Shown here piece after piece: positions 1-7,495 of a stretch of DNA of 15,987 nt (its first letter is position 1; each line of letters opens with the position of its first letter). The DNA lies in assembly GCA_919902625.1 (NCBI GenBank), contig CAKKRO010000064.1:1-15987 (forward strand), read 5' to 3'. The stretch comes from Nitrosomonadaceae bacterium (GTDB lineage: Bacteria; Pseudomonadota; Gammaproteobacteria; Burkholderiales; Nitrosomonadaceae). The notes under the pieces were generated by a model. It saw nothing but the letters and a program-made list of their open reading frames with translations, did not search any database and was not told where the DNA came from. The position numbers and the translations under genes are program-made.

Positions 1-7
1 GGAAACA

Positions 8-1126
8 ATGTCAGATTATTTAGTGACTGCGGAGCATTTTCATCATTTATTGCGGCACGAACCTTCGTTTCTGGATGTTCGTTCTGAAGGTGAGTTTGCT
101 AAAGGCAGTTTGCCCAATTCGTTTAACCTGCCCATTCTGAATAATCATGAGCGCCATTTGGTTGGGACCTGCTATAAACAGGAAGGGAAAGAAGCGGCTG
201 TCAAGCTGGGTCACCAATTGGTGCAGGGCGGGTTGCAACAGGAGCGCATTCAGAACTGGTGTGATGTTGTGGCCAGGAACCCTGATACACACATCTTCTG
301 CTGGCGGGGAGGCATGCGATCAAATCTGGCGCGCCAATGGATGAATGAAGCGGGTGTTGCTGTGCCGTTGATTGAAGGGGGGTATAAGGCGCTCAGGCGA
401 TATCTCATGCAGGTAATTGATGATGCGGCGATTCATCTTCCCATGATCAGAATAGGCGGAAAGACGGGTGTGGCCAAAACGCTTTTGATTAATGAGATCG
501 CTTCCAGTATTGATTTAGAGAAACATGCCATGCATCGTGGTTCCAGTTTTGGGCATACGGTTAATCAGCAGCCTACGCAATCCAACTTTGAGCACACCCT
601 GGCTATTGATTTGTTGCGCATGACGCATGCGGCGGCATCAGGCCGGAACATGCTTTTTGTTGAAGATGAAAGCAGAAATATCGGCACGATAGCGATCCCG
701 GAAGCTTTTTTTCAAACCATGCGAAGATCGCCTTTAGCATTGGTGGAAATGCCGCTGGAGTTTCGCATTCAGCGGGTTCTGCAGGAATATATTACGGATA
801 TGCTGGCAGCTTTTCAGATGAAGCATTCCGGGAATGGCTTTGAACATTTTAGCGCCTATCTTAATGAGAGCCTGTCGCGAATTCAGAAACGGCTGGGTTT
901 GGAGCGGTTTAAATACGCGCATGATCTTCTGGCAAAGGCGCTGAAGACTCAAGCGAACACGGGAAATATCCAGGAGCATGAAGCCTGGATAACGGTCTTG
1001 CTGACTGAGTATTATGATCCGATGTATGCGTACCAGATTGAGAGAAATAAAGAATCGGTCATTTTCAGGGGAAGCTATACGGAAGTGCTGGAATGGGCAA
1101 GGGGGCTTCATGTATCAGCGAGTTGA
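8..1126 (+). CDS. mnmH: tRNA 2-selenouridine synthase (rhodanese + P-loop domains)
   Basis: MnmH (SelU/YbbB) replaces the sulfur of 2-thiouridine at the wobble position of certain tRNAs with selenium, using selenophosphate, via a geranylated intermediate in the known family. The 372 residues fit the usual length. Residues 1-135 form a rhodanese domain with the active-site cysteine C98 in the motif CWRGGMRS. A P-loop domain follows, with GKTGVAKT at 151-158 and RGSSFG at 177-182. The Walker A motif is unusual: the consensus glycine before K157 is alanine (A156), while K157 and T158 are kept. The ATG lies directly behind a GGAA at the window's first bases, so the promoter is outside the window. 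The gene converges on selD, which supplies its selenium donor. Identification is confident; full activity is inferred. Confidence 0.95.
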   Translation: MSDYLVTAEHFHHLLRHEPSFLDVRSEGEFAKGSLPNSFNLPILNNHERHLVGTCYKQEGKEAAVKLGHQLVQGGLQQERIQNWCDVVARNPDTHIFCWRGGMRSNLARQWMNEAGVAVPLIEGGYKALRRYLMQVIDDAAIHLPMIRIGGKTGVAKTLLINEIASSIDLEKHAMHRGSSFGHTVNQQPTQSNFEHTLAIDLLRMTHAAASGRNMLFVEDESRNIGTIAIPEAFFQTMRRSPLALVEMPLEFRIQRVLQEYITDMLAAFQMKHSGNGFEHFSAYLNESLSRIQKRLGLERFKYAHDLLAKALKTQANTGNIQEHEAWITVLLTEYYDPMYAYQIERNKESVIFRGSYTEVLEWARGLHVSAS

Positions 1127-3306
1127 CCGGTTAATGTGATCAGCGCATGGCTGTCATAGGGCTTGACGGTTCCAATCCGGGCTGCCGTATAACCCGCTTC
1201 GGTCAGTGCGCGCAGACATTCATCGGTGTGCCGGGCGGGTATTCCGGCTAATAAGCCCCCGGCAGTTTGCGGGTCGAAGAGTAAAGCGTAGCTTGGGTGT
1301 TGTTCAGTATCCAGCCGGCATTGGCTGGCCTGCTGATTGGCGGAGAAAAGCGTGCTTTGTATGCCTTGCGAGCTGCAATGTTGCGCGCCTTGTATCACTG
1401 GGATGGCATCCAACGATATTGAGGCGCTGGCTTGAGAGGCGATTAACATTTCCTGTAAATGCCCGAGCAGACCAAAGCCGGTGATATCGGTACAACTTTG
1501 TGCGGCAAAGGAACGCAGGATGGTTGCGGCAGCCCGGTTACTTTGAAGCATATAGGTGAGCGCCTGGTCAAGCCACAATCCCTGGCAGCGAGCGGCCATG
1601 TTGGCGGCGAGTAAAACGCCACTGCCGATCGGCTTGGTAAGAACCAGATGGTCGCCGGGCATTAAGCCGGATTTTTTCAGGGCTTTGCCTGTCGCAAGGA
1701 TTCCGTTAACAGTCAATCCGATAGCCATTTCAGGTCCTTCGCCACTGTGCCCGCCAATCAGGGCGGTATTTTCGTCATTCAAGGTTTTTAATACCCCCTG
1801 CATTAAATGCAGCAAGGTTTCCTGCATGATGGGTTCGCTGCTATACGGGATAACGGCGGTCACCAGAGCGGAATGAGGTGTTCCGCCCATTGCGTAGATA
1901 TCTCCCAGGCTATGAATGGCGGCAATACGTCCCAGCAAATAGGGATCTTCGATAAAGCTTCTGAAAAAATCGACGGATTGTAACCACTGTGTATTGGATG
2001 GCAGGTTAATGATGGCGGCATCGTCTCCCGGTCCGCTTACAACATCCGCGTGGGGTTGAATCGCCAGTTGCGCCAAAACATTTTGTAGTACATTGTTGCC
2101 AACTTTTGCGCCGCAACCGCCGCATCGCATAGGGGTTGTGTCGCCATCCGGGCTGTTTTTATGGGTCATCGGTTGCGGATTGAACCGTGCCATAAAGGTG
2201 CGGTCAATATAATTCTTCCACAACCAGACCCATTTTCCGCTTGCAAACAACGGACCGCGCGAAGCGACAGCATGATGGCCGCCCGTGGTGAGCAAGTTCA
2301 GGAAACGTTGCTGCGGCTTAAAAGGCTGGAGAGGACGGTTTCCGAGTTGAGCGATGATATTTCTTGCCAGGACCGGCCCCTGGCGCACTGCATAAACGCC
2401 CGCTTTGGGTAATGCGGCGGGCATGAACGCGGCGCTGTCTCCAACTGCAAATATGTCCGGATGTGAAATACTGCGGAGGTATTGATCAACCTGGATAAAA
2501 CCCCGGTTGTCACACTGCAATCCGCTTTCTGCCGGCCAGGGCTGCGCACCGGCATGAATAGCCCAAGCGGAAAAATCATAATCCAATGTTGAATGATCAT
2601 TCAGTGTCAGTTGGCGCTCGTTTATGGAAATAACGTGTTTTCCGCTGATGATGGTGATGTCCAGTGCTTGCAAGTGATGTTTAAAGAATGCCCGCACGCG
2701 CTCATTATGTGAACTCAGGATAGACTGATCAGCGCAAACCAGAGTAAAGTTTGCGTGGATGGCCGTTGTGTTGCAAAGTTTGTAATGCATGGCCAGTAGT
2801 ATTTCAATGCCGGCAGCGCCGCCTCCAATGACAACGATTCGCTTTGAACCATTGGATGTCTGAGCTGTTTCGAGCCATTGGTGCCAATTTTGTAGAAACT
2901 GCCTGACCGGTTTGATCGGATGGCCGTGCATAGTGGCACCCTGGATGTTGTTGAGTGCCGGTTGGGAGCCAATATTAATAGACAATAGATCATATCGCAG
3001 AGGAGGATACTGGCGGCAGAAAATTTTTTTGGCGAGCGGATCGATATGTTCAACTTCACTGGGAATAAACTGAACGCCGGCCCATTGACAAAGTTTCCGC
3101 AAATCAATGTGACAATCTTCGAGAGTATAGTGCCCCGCGATTAATCCCGGCAGCATTCCTGAATAAGGTGTTAGCGTATCTGTGCTGATGAGTGTGACTC
3201 TGACGCCAGGAACAGGGCGCATTTTCCATTTCTTGATCACAGCGACATGGGCGTGCCCGCCACCGATTAAACGTAAATCCTGTTTATAAGAGGTGAGACC
3301 GATCAT
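1108..3306 (-). CDS. selD: Fused FAD/NAD-type oxidoreductase-selenide, water dikinase (SelD)
   Basis: This 732-residue protein joins two enzymes. Residues 10-375 are a pyridine nucleotide-disulfide oxidoreductase resembling NADH dehydrogenase, with a first dinucleotide-binding motif GGGHAH (15-20), a second GGGAAG (161-166) and the FAD-contacting FAVGD (286-290). Residues 393-732 are a full-length SelD that makes selenophosphate from selenide and ATP. Its catalytic loop is CGGCGAK (395-401), with C398 and K401 matching the essential Cys and Lys of E. coli SelD by my alignment. The ATP-site motif GPGDDAA lies at 425-431. This fusion architecture is known in many bacteria; the oxidoreductase half is thought to help deliver or reduce selenium, which is not proven. 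The active position is Cys, not selenocysteine. The 3' end overlaps mnmH by 19 bp in convergent orientation. No good ribosome binding site precedes the ATG. Confidence 0.95.
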   Translation of the reverse strand: MIGLTSYKQDLRLIGGGHAHVAVIKKWKMRPVPGVRVTLISTDTLTPYSGMLPGLIAGHYTLEDCHIDLRKLCQWAGVQFIPSEVEHIDPLAKKIFCRQYPPLRYDLLSINIGSQPALNNIQGATMHGHPIKPVRQFLQNWHQWLETAQTSNGSKRIVVIGGGAAGIEILLAMHYKLCNTTAIHANFTLVCADQSILSSHNERVRAFFKHHLQALDITIISGKHVISINERQLTLNDHSTLDYDFSAWAIHAGAQPWPAESGLQCDNRGFIQVDQYLRSISHPDIFAVGDSAAFMPAALPKAGVYAVRQGPVLARNIIAQLGNRPLQPFKPQQRFLNLLTTGGHHAVASRGPLFASGKWVWLWKNYIDRTFMARFNPQPMTHKNSPDGDTTPMRCGGCGAKVGNNVLQNVLAQLAIQPHADVVSGPGDDAAIINLPSNTQWLQSVDFFRSFIEDPYLLGRIAAIHSLGDIYAMGGTPHSALVTAVIPYSSEPIMQETLLHLMQGVLKTLNDENTALIGGHSGEGPEMAIGLTVNGILATGKALKKSGLMPGDHLVLTKPIGSGVLLAANMAARCQGLWLDQALTYMLQSNRAAATILRSFAAQSCTDITGFGLLGHLQEMLIASQASASISLDAIPVIQGAQHCSSQGIQSTLFSANQQASQCRLDTEQHPSYALLFDPQTAGGLLAGIPARHTDECLRALTEAGYTAARIGTVKPYDSHALITLTGQLADT

Positions 3307-3361
3307 TAACGGATTCAGTTTGCGTTGCGGCCAGAAAAGTGTGATAGTTCATATTTGCAGC

Positions 3362-3390
3362 ATTATAAATTAGCTCATGTACTAAAAAAC
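3362..3390 (-). promoter_or_regulatory. Candidate promoter for the selD fusion
   Basis: On the minus strand a perfect TATAAT (-10) sits at 3362-3367, about 55 bp before the selD start codon, in an AT-rich divergent gap. The -35 position 17 bp upstream (3385-3390) reads GTTTTT and is a poor match. Only the -10 box is convincing. Confidence 0.35.
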
Positions 3391-3432
3391 AGAATGATTG
3401 TATTTCTTTTTCGTGTCTAATTAATTAAGACA

Positions 3433-3461
3433 TTGAAGGTATTTCGATTTATCATTAAAAC
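3433..3461 (+). promoter_or_regulatory. Candidate sigma-70 promoter for the lipoprotein gene
   Basis: TTGAAG (3433-3438) and TAAAAC (3456-3461) are separated by 17 bp, each matching four of six consensus bases, and lie about 65 bp upstream of the lipoprotein start codon. The region is AT-rich, so chance matches are likely. No other better placed pair was seen. Confidence 0.28.
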
Positions 3462-3488
3462 GTGAATGTATTTTTTTGGATTTTCACG
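3461..3488. repeat. Short inverted repeat upstream of the lipoprotein gene
   Basis: CGTGAA (3461-3466) and TTCACG (3483-3488) are exact inverted 6-bp arms separated by 16 bp that include a run of seven T. The pair sits 38-65 bp before the lipoprotein ATG and overlaps the candidate -10. It could be an operator or a leader hairpin, but arms this short can arise by chance. Confidence 0.3.
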
Positions 3489-3525
3489 ATGAATGACTTT
3501 GTTTACATACTTACGGAGGATAACA

Positions 3526-4050
3526 ATGAAATCTCGCAAAACCGGTACTCTAACAACTTACACTATTCTTTTGTTAGCAGCAGGACTGTTATTAGGATGC
3601 AAACCGCTTGTTGAACCAAAAGAACCACATCCCACCAAGCAAAGCAAGGAAGTTGTCACTGAACCTGCTCAAAGTGTGGCTACAATCGCTGAGCCAATCA
3701 CCAGCATTGATGAAGTGGAAAGTATAGAAAGTCTTGAGTCTGGATTGGAAACGCCCGCTGATGTAGATAGTGAAAGTGCTGAAGACGGCGCTGCTGCAGA
3801 TATTGTTGTTGCTACCAATGAAGATCAAGCGAAGGTAGTTGATGATGGAGCTGATGTTGTAAAAGCAACGCCTGCTATCATGCGTAAAGTTCAGCAAGCG
3901 CTTGTGGACGCGGGATTAAATCCTGGTCCGGTTGATGGCGTCAGTGGCGCCAGAACTGTGGCTGCTATTGAGAGTTTCCAGAAACAAAACAACATTCCTG
4001 CCGGTAAATTGACCAAGGAAACATTGCGCGCATTGGGCGTTGATTTCTAG
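3526..4050 (+). CDS. Lipoprotein with C-terminal peptidoglycan-binding domain
   Basis: A 174-residue predicted lipoprotein. The ATG at 3526 was chosen over an in-frame ATG at 3493 because GGAGG (3515-3519) lies six bases upstream and because it gives a normal signal peptide: KSRK basic start, hydrophobic segment about 12-24, and a lipobox LLGC ending at C25. The residue after C25 is Lys, which by the Asp+2 rule argues for the outer membrane. Residues 30-115 are an acidic, Glu/Asp/Ser/Ala-rich linker of low complexity. Residues 118-174 look like a PG_binding_1 domain, with LVDAGLNPGPVDG, the spacing to TVAAIESFQ, and a closing TLRALG. The likely role is tethering the outer membrane to peptidoglycan or targeting to the wall; no catalytic domain is present. 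It is monocistronic, with gaps on both sides and a hairpin after the stop. Confidence 0.88.
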   Translation: MKSRKTGTLTTYTILLLAAGLLLGCKPLVEPKEPHPTKQSKEVVTEPAQSVATIAEPITSIDEVESIESLESGLETPADVDSESAEDGAAADIVVATNEDQAKVVDDGADVVKATPAIMRKVQQALVDAGLNPGPVDGVSGARTVAAIESFQKQNNIPAGKLTKETLRALGVDF

Positions 4051-4077
4051 GAGTGAAGAAACGATTTACCAGGTTCA

Positions 4078-4110
4078 AACACATCAAGAACCATAGGCTC
4101 TTGATGTGTT
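4078..4110 (+). terminator. Hairpin, probable terminator of the lipoprotein gene
   Basis: A perfect 12-bp inverted repeat (AACACATCAAGA at 4078-4089 with its complement at 4099-4110) encloses a mismatch, two more C-G pairs and a 3-base loop. It begins 27 bp after the stop codon. The stem is AT-rich and the next run of T (4133-4139) is over 20 bases away, so it is not a textbook intrinsic terminator. A 3'-end stabilising hairpin is the alternative. Confidence 0.5.
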
Positions 4111-4535
4111 GTGTTAATAACTGATGTTTAAATTTTTTTAAATGAGTAAGTCAGTTTGCATAACTTGCTTTTTTGATGTCCGTGCCTTCAATTTTTCTAG
4201 TTGATTTAAAAATATTTGCTATAGAGAGGGTCATGTTCTATAGTTGAACGTTTAAATAAAACTGGTTTTCAAGCTTTTCCAGGCCATTATATGGATTTAT
4301 GGAAGTTAAACAACTTAACGGTTATTGTTTGGCGTGGATCTCTATTTTAATGTTTAAATTCCTCAGCTAAAATATAAGCCAAGCCGCCTTGTTTTGGAGA
4401 GCGGGCTGATTATTTAACTGCTTTTACTACCTGGCATTGTTTGTTACCCGCTTACAGATTTTAGTTAATTTCAATTAGTTTCGTTTTTATTATTTTTGGT
4501 AGTGCCGGTCATTCACTTGCTTTTGAAGTACTTTT
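4111..4535. other. AT-rich non-coding stretch / leader region of the hpn operon
   Basis: Almost 500 bp separate the lipoprotein stop from hpnH, and no credible protein-coding frame fills them. The stretch is markedly AT-rich. GTTTAAA occurs three times (4126-4132, 4250-4256, 4352-4358), two of them within an 11-bp identical ATGTTTAAATT. ACTTGCTTTT occurs twice (4163-4172, 4515-4524). CTATAG occurs twice near 4219-4242. A weak promoter-like pair TTGTTA (4441-4446) and GTTAAT (4464-4469) with 17-bp spacing is the best candidate for hpnH. No known riboswitch or RNA family was recognised. It may hold the hpn promoter with regulator sites, or a small RNA. Confidence 0.45.
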
Positions 4536-4548
4536 GGAGGTTTTGCTC

Positions 4549-5667
4549 ATGGGAGTTCCTTTACGTCAACAGATTGCAGTTGGCAGTTATCTAATCAAGC
4601 AGAAGTTAAAAGGGGTTAAGAAATATCCTTTGGTACTGATGTTGGAGCCTTTGTTTCGCTGTAATCTGGCCTGTGCAGGGTGTGGGAAAATTGCACATCC
4701 GGAAGAAATTCTCGATCAGCGCCTCTCGTATGAAGAGTGCATGCAGGCAGTGGACGAATGTGGTGCGCCGATGGTTTCAATTCCAGGCGGTGAGCCGCTG
4801 ATACATAAAGAAATGCCGCAAATTGTCGCGGGCATCATTAAGCGTAAGAAATATGTCTATTTGTGTACCAATGCGCTTTTGTTAAAGAAGAAAATTGATG
4901 ACTATACCCCATCGCCTTATTTAACATTTTCGATCCATCTGGATGGCATGAAAGAACGCCATGATGCTTCGGTTTGTCAAGAGGGTGTTTTTGATCGCGC
5001 GGTTGAAGCGATAAAACTGGCGCTGGAGAGAGGCTTCAGGGTCACAGTCAACTGTACGCTATTTCAGGGCGAGACACCGCAGGATGTGGCCGAGTTCCTG
5101 GATTATGCGATGGAATTGGGGGTTGAGGCTGCAACGATTGCTCCGGGATTTAGTTATGAGAAAGCGCCTCAGCAGGATGTTTTTATAAAAAGCCAGGATA
5201 CGAAGATATTATTCCGTGGCATTTTTGAGTTGGGCAAGAAGCTGAAGCGAAAATGGAGATTGAATCACTCGGCGCTTTATTTGGATTATCTGGCAGGAAA
5301 TCAGAGTTATGAATGTACGCCGTGGGGCAATCCAACCCGCAATGTATTTGGATGGCAGAAGCCTTGTTACTTGTTGTCGGATGAAGGCTATGCAAAAACT
5401 TTCCAGGAGCTTCTTGATGATACGCCCTGGGAAAAGTATGGCACTGCGAATAATCCAAAATGTGCTCAATGTATGGCTCATTGCGGGTACGAAGCAACCG
5501 CTGTTGAAGATACGCTGCAACATCCATGGAAAGCACTGATTACTTCGCTGAAGGGACCAAAAACCACGGGTGATATGGTGGCTGAGCCCACTCCCAAATG
5601 GGCAACTGAAGAAGACAAAACGCCCCAAAAGCTTTCCGATATACCGGTCACACTGATTAACAAATAA
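4549..5667 (+). CDS. hpnH: Adenosylhopane synthase HpnH (radical SAM)
   Basis: HpnH joins a 5'-deoxyadenosyl group to diploptene (hopene) to give adenosylhopane, the first step to extended C35 hopanoids such as bacteriohopanetetrol. The ATG at 4549 has GGAGG (4536-4540) eight bases before it and gives the family's typical N-terminus (MGVPLRQ). An in-frame TTG at 4534 overlaps that site and is rejected. The 372-residue protein carries the radical SAM cluster motif CNLACAGC with C38, C42 and C45, the SAM-contacting PGGEP at 79-83, and a barrel strand SIHLDGM near 128-134. Cysteines in the C-terminal region (for example in KCAQCMAHCGYE) match the DUF3463 domain of this family. It is the first gene of a four-gene plus-strand cluster; hpnB follows 49 bp downstream. 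Confidence 0.96.
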   Translation: MGVPLRQQIAVGSYLIKQKLKGVKKYPLVLMLEPLFRCNLACAGCGKIAHPEEILDQRLSYEECMQAVDECGAPMVSIPGGEPLIHKEMPQIVAGIIKRKKYVYLCTNALLLKKKIDDYTPSPYLTFSIHLDGMKERHDASVCQEGVFDRAVEAIKLALERGFRVTVNCTLFQGETPQDVAEFLDYAMELGVEAATIAPGFSYEKAPQQDVFIKSQDTKILFRGIFELGKKLKRKWRLNHSALYLDYLAGNQSYECTPWGNPTRNVFGWQKPCYLLSDEGYAKTFQELLDDTPWEKYGTANNPKCAQCMAHCGYEATAVEDTLQHPWKALITSLKGPKTTGDMVAEPTPKWATEEDKTPQKLSDIPVTLINK

Positions 5668-5716
5668 ACATAGATAGGGTGTCGATACGGGTTCTTGAAA
5701 TCTGCTGTGAGCAAGA

Positions 5717-6850
5717 ATGATGGTAGAGTTGGTATTATACGTGTCTGCTTTTGGTGCGTTATGCTGGTGGTCATTAATACTGTTTCCATGGCGTCCCTGG
5801 AGCACTCGTGAGAAAATAGAAACGGGGACCGCTGCAAACTCCAATGAAATACTGAGTGATATTACTGTATTGATTCCGGCGCGTAATGAAGGTCCTTATA
5901 TCGGGCACACCCTCAGTGGAGTGAGAGCGCAAGGCCAGAATGTGCGCATCATCGTCATTGATGATCAATCTACGGATGATACCGCCGAGCAGGCTAAACA
6001 TTGCGGCGCACAGGTGATATCAGGCACCACCCCGCCTCCAGGTTGGAGCGGGAAGCTATGGGCGCTGGAACAGGGGTTACACGAAGTCAGGACACCCTAT
6101 ACGTTATTATTGGATGCCGATATTGAGCTGGCACCTGGGATTGTTACTGAATTGCAGAGAAAAGCGCGCGATGAAAATCTGACGCTTGTGTCGCTGATGG
6201 CTGAACCACCTATGAAAAATCTCATAGAGCGTTTACTAATGCCTGCTTTTATATTTTTCTTTAAACTGTTATACCCTTTTGGGTTGGCAAATAGGCCGGA
6301 GTCACGTATTGCAGCCGCTGCAGGAGGGTGTATTTTGGTGGAAACTCAGGTGTTGCGTTCTGTAGGTGCTTTTACCAATCTGCATAATGCGCTGATTGAC
6401 GATTGCGCCTTGGCAACACACATCAAGCGCACCGGTTTGCGTACCTGGATTGGACTCAGTCATGCGGCGCGTAGCCACCGTGGTTATGAAGCATTAAAAC
6501 CAATATGGGAGATGGTGGCTCGTACTGCATTCACCCAATTAAGGTATTCGATTATTTTACTTGTCATTTGCACATTGATCATGATATCAATGTTTTGGGC
6601 AGCACCTCTTGCATTTCTGTTGCAATCCGCCCAGGAAATTTATATGGTGAGCGTATTGGCATGGGTAGCTATGTTCTTTACCTATATGCCCACTTTAATT
6701 TATTATCAGCGTTCCCCGCTTTGGGGGCTGACATTGCCCATAATCGGTACTCTGTATCTTGCCATGACTTGGACATCAGCGTTGCGATACTGGCAAGGGG
6801 AGCGCGCCTGTTGGAAAGATCGTCGATATGAAAGTAAAACAAACAGTTAG
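5717..6850 (+). CDS. hpnB: Hopene-associated glycosyltransferase HpnB (GT2, membrane)
   Basis: A family-2 glycosyltransferase of the HpnB type, 377 residues. It has an N-terminal membrane segment (about 4-24) and a catalytic domain from about 48, with VLIPARNE (51-58), the IDDQSTDDTA nucleotide-sugar loop (81-90), the metal-binding DAD (133-135), the acceptor-side DD pair (228-229) and QLRYS (274-278) where processive enzymes have QxxRW. Three or so C-terminal membrane helices follow between 279 and 360. The sequence PPPGWSGKLWALEQG and the AAAAGGC block are characteristic of HpnB and set it apart from HpnI. Its exact sugar and acceptor are not established for the family; a hopanoid acceptor is inferred from context. 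Two adjacent ATGs open the frame and the ribosome binding site is weak. The end overlaps hpnM by 23 bp, suggesting translational coupling. Confidence 0.92.
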   Translation: MMVELVLYVSAFGALCWWSLILFPWRPWSTREKIETGTAANSNEILSDITVLIPARNEGPYIGHTLSGVRAQGQNVRIIVIDDQSTDDTAEQAKHCGAQVISGTTPPPGWSGKLWALEQGLHEVRTPYTLLLDADIELAPGIVTELQRKARDENLTLVSLMAEPPMKNLIERLLMPAFIFFFKLLYPFGLANRPESRIAAAAGGCILVETQVLRSVGAFTNLHNALIDDCALATHIKRTGLRTWIGLSHAARSHRGYEALKPIWEMVARTAFTQLRYSIILLVICTLIMISMFWAAPLAFLLQSAQEIYMVSVLAWVAMFFTYMPTLIYYQRSPLWGLTLPIIGTLYLAMTWTSALRYWQGERACWKDRRYESKTNS

Positions 6851-7460
6851 ATTGATTGGATGGTGCTGGGTATTGGTAATGTTGCTATCCATTACGACAG
6901 CACTCAATGCAGCCAATTCAGAACCTGAGAATCCGGAACAGGTTATTCATCAATTACAATTGTCCTTGCTTCAAGTCATGCGTGAAGGTGAGCAACTGGG
7001 TTACGAAGGACGATTCAAGTTTCTGGAGACTGTGATTGATCAGTCTCATGATATTGACCTGATTATCAAAACAATACTGGGTGCAACGTACTGGTCGCAA
7101 TTGAGTGAAGAACAGCAAGATCTGATTGTTGATACATTCCGGCAACTGAGCATCGCTACTTATGCAGGCCGCTTTACCCAGTATGGGGGAGAGCAATTTC
7201 AGATCATAGAGCAACGTATTTTGCCGCGCGAACAGGCTCTGGTGCGCAGTCAATTAATTAAATCCGATGGCGGTACAGTGAACTTTGATTATGTTTTACA
7301 TCAAACAGAAGGGCATTGGCGTATTGCCAATATCTTGTTTGACGGTGTGAGTGATCTTGCAATAAAGCGTGGAGAATATCGTGCTATTTTGCAACGGGAC
7401 GGTTTCCAGGCACTGATTGAAATGCTTAAGGAAAAGATTATTCTGACTCAGCAGAATTAA
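6828..7460 (+). CDS. hpnM: Hopanoid-associated MlaC-like periplasmic carrier HpnM
   Basis: A 210-residue exported protein of the MlaC/Ttg2D (toluene tolerance) family, called HpnM in hopanoid clusters. A signal peptide spans about 1-28 with a cleavage site after ALNA. The mature part has the family's layout, including GRFKFLETVID near 61-71 and the C-terminal WRIANILFDGVSDLAIKRGEY signature near 164-184. MlaC proteins carry a lipid in a pocket through the periplasm. Here the partner genes are hopanoid enzymes and an RND transporter rather than an Mla ABC transporter, so a hopanoid cargo is inferred. GGAAAG lies nine bases before the ATG. The start lies inside hpnB, and hpnN follows after 35 bp. 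Confidence 0.92.
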   Translation: MKVKQTVRLIGWCWVLVMLLSITTALNAANSEPENPEQVIHQLQLSLLQVMREGEQLGYEGRFKFLETVIDQSHDIDLIIKTILGATYWSQLSEEQQDLIVDTFRQLSIATYAGRFTQYGGEQFQIIEQRILPREQALVRSQLIKSDGGTVNFDYVLHQTEGHWRIANILFDGVSDLAIKRGEYRAILQRDGFQALIEMLKEKIILTQQN

Positions 7461-7495
7461 TAATAGAATGGCTTCACTTTTTCCTGAAGGATTTC

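Noticed and set aside
734..1111. 125-codon open frame antisense to mnmH
   Set aside because: It mirrors the coding frame of mnmH and has no recognisable motif or ribosome binding site.
1108..3306. Selenocysteine in the SelD active site
   Set aside because: The catalytic position is an ordinary Cys codon in frame, with no internal TGA.
3493..3525. Upstream ATG for the lipoprotein gene
   Set aside because: No ribosome binding site is placed for it and it would push the lipobox further from the N-terminus; ATG 3526 has GGAGG at the right distance.
4201..4225. TTGATT followed by TATAGA as the hpnH promoter
   Set aside because: The spacer is only 13 bp, too short for a sigma-70 promoter.
4386..4410. 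AGCCGC/GCGGGCT imperfect hairpin in the leader region
   Set aside because: The stem has a bulge and only about six pairs, with no T-run to support a terminator.
5209..5844. 211-codon open frame antisense to hpnH and the start of hpnB
   Set aside because: It lies opposite well-supported coding sequence, spans a real gene boundary, and its translation shows no domain or signal I recognise.
5717..6850. Assignment as HpnI (GlcNAc transferase)
   Set aside because: The PPPGWSGKLWALEQG and AAAAGGC blocks and the ALIDDCALA segment fit HpnB, not HpnI.
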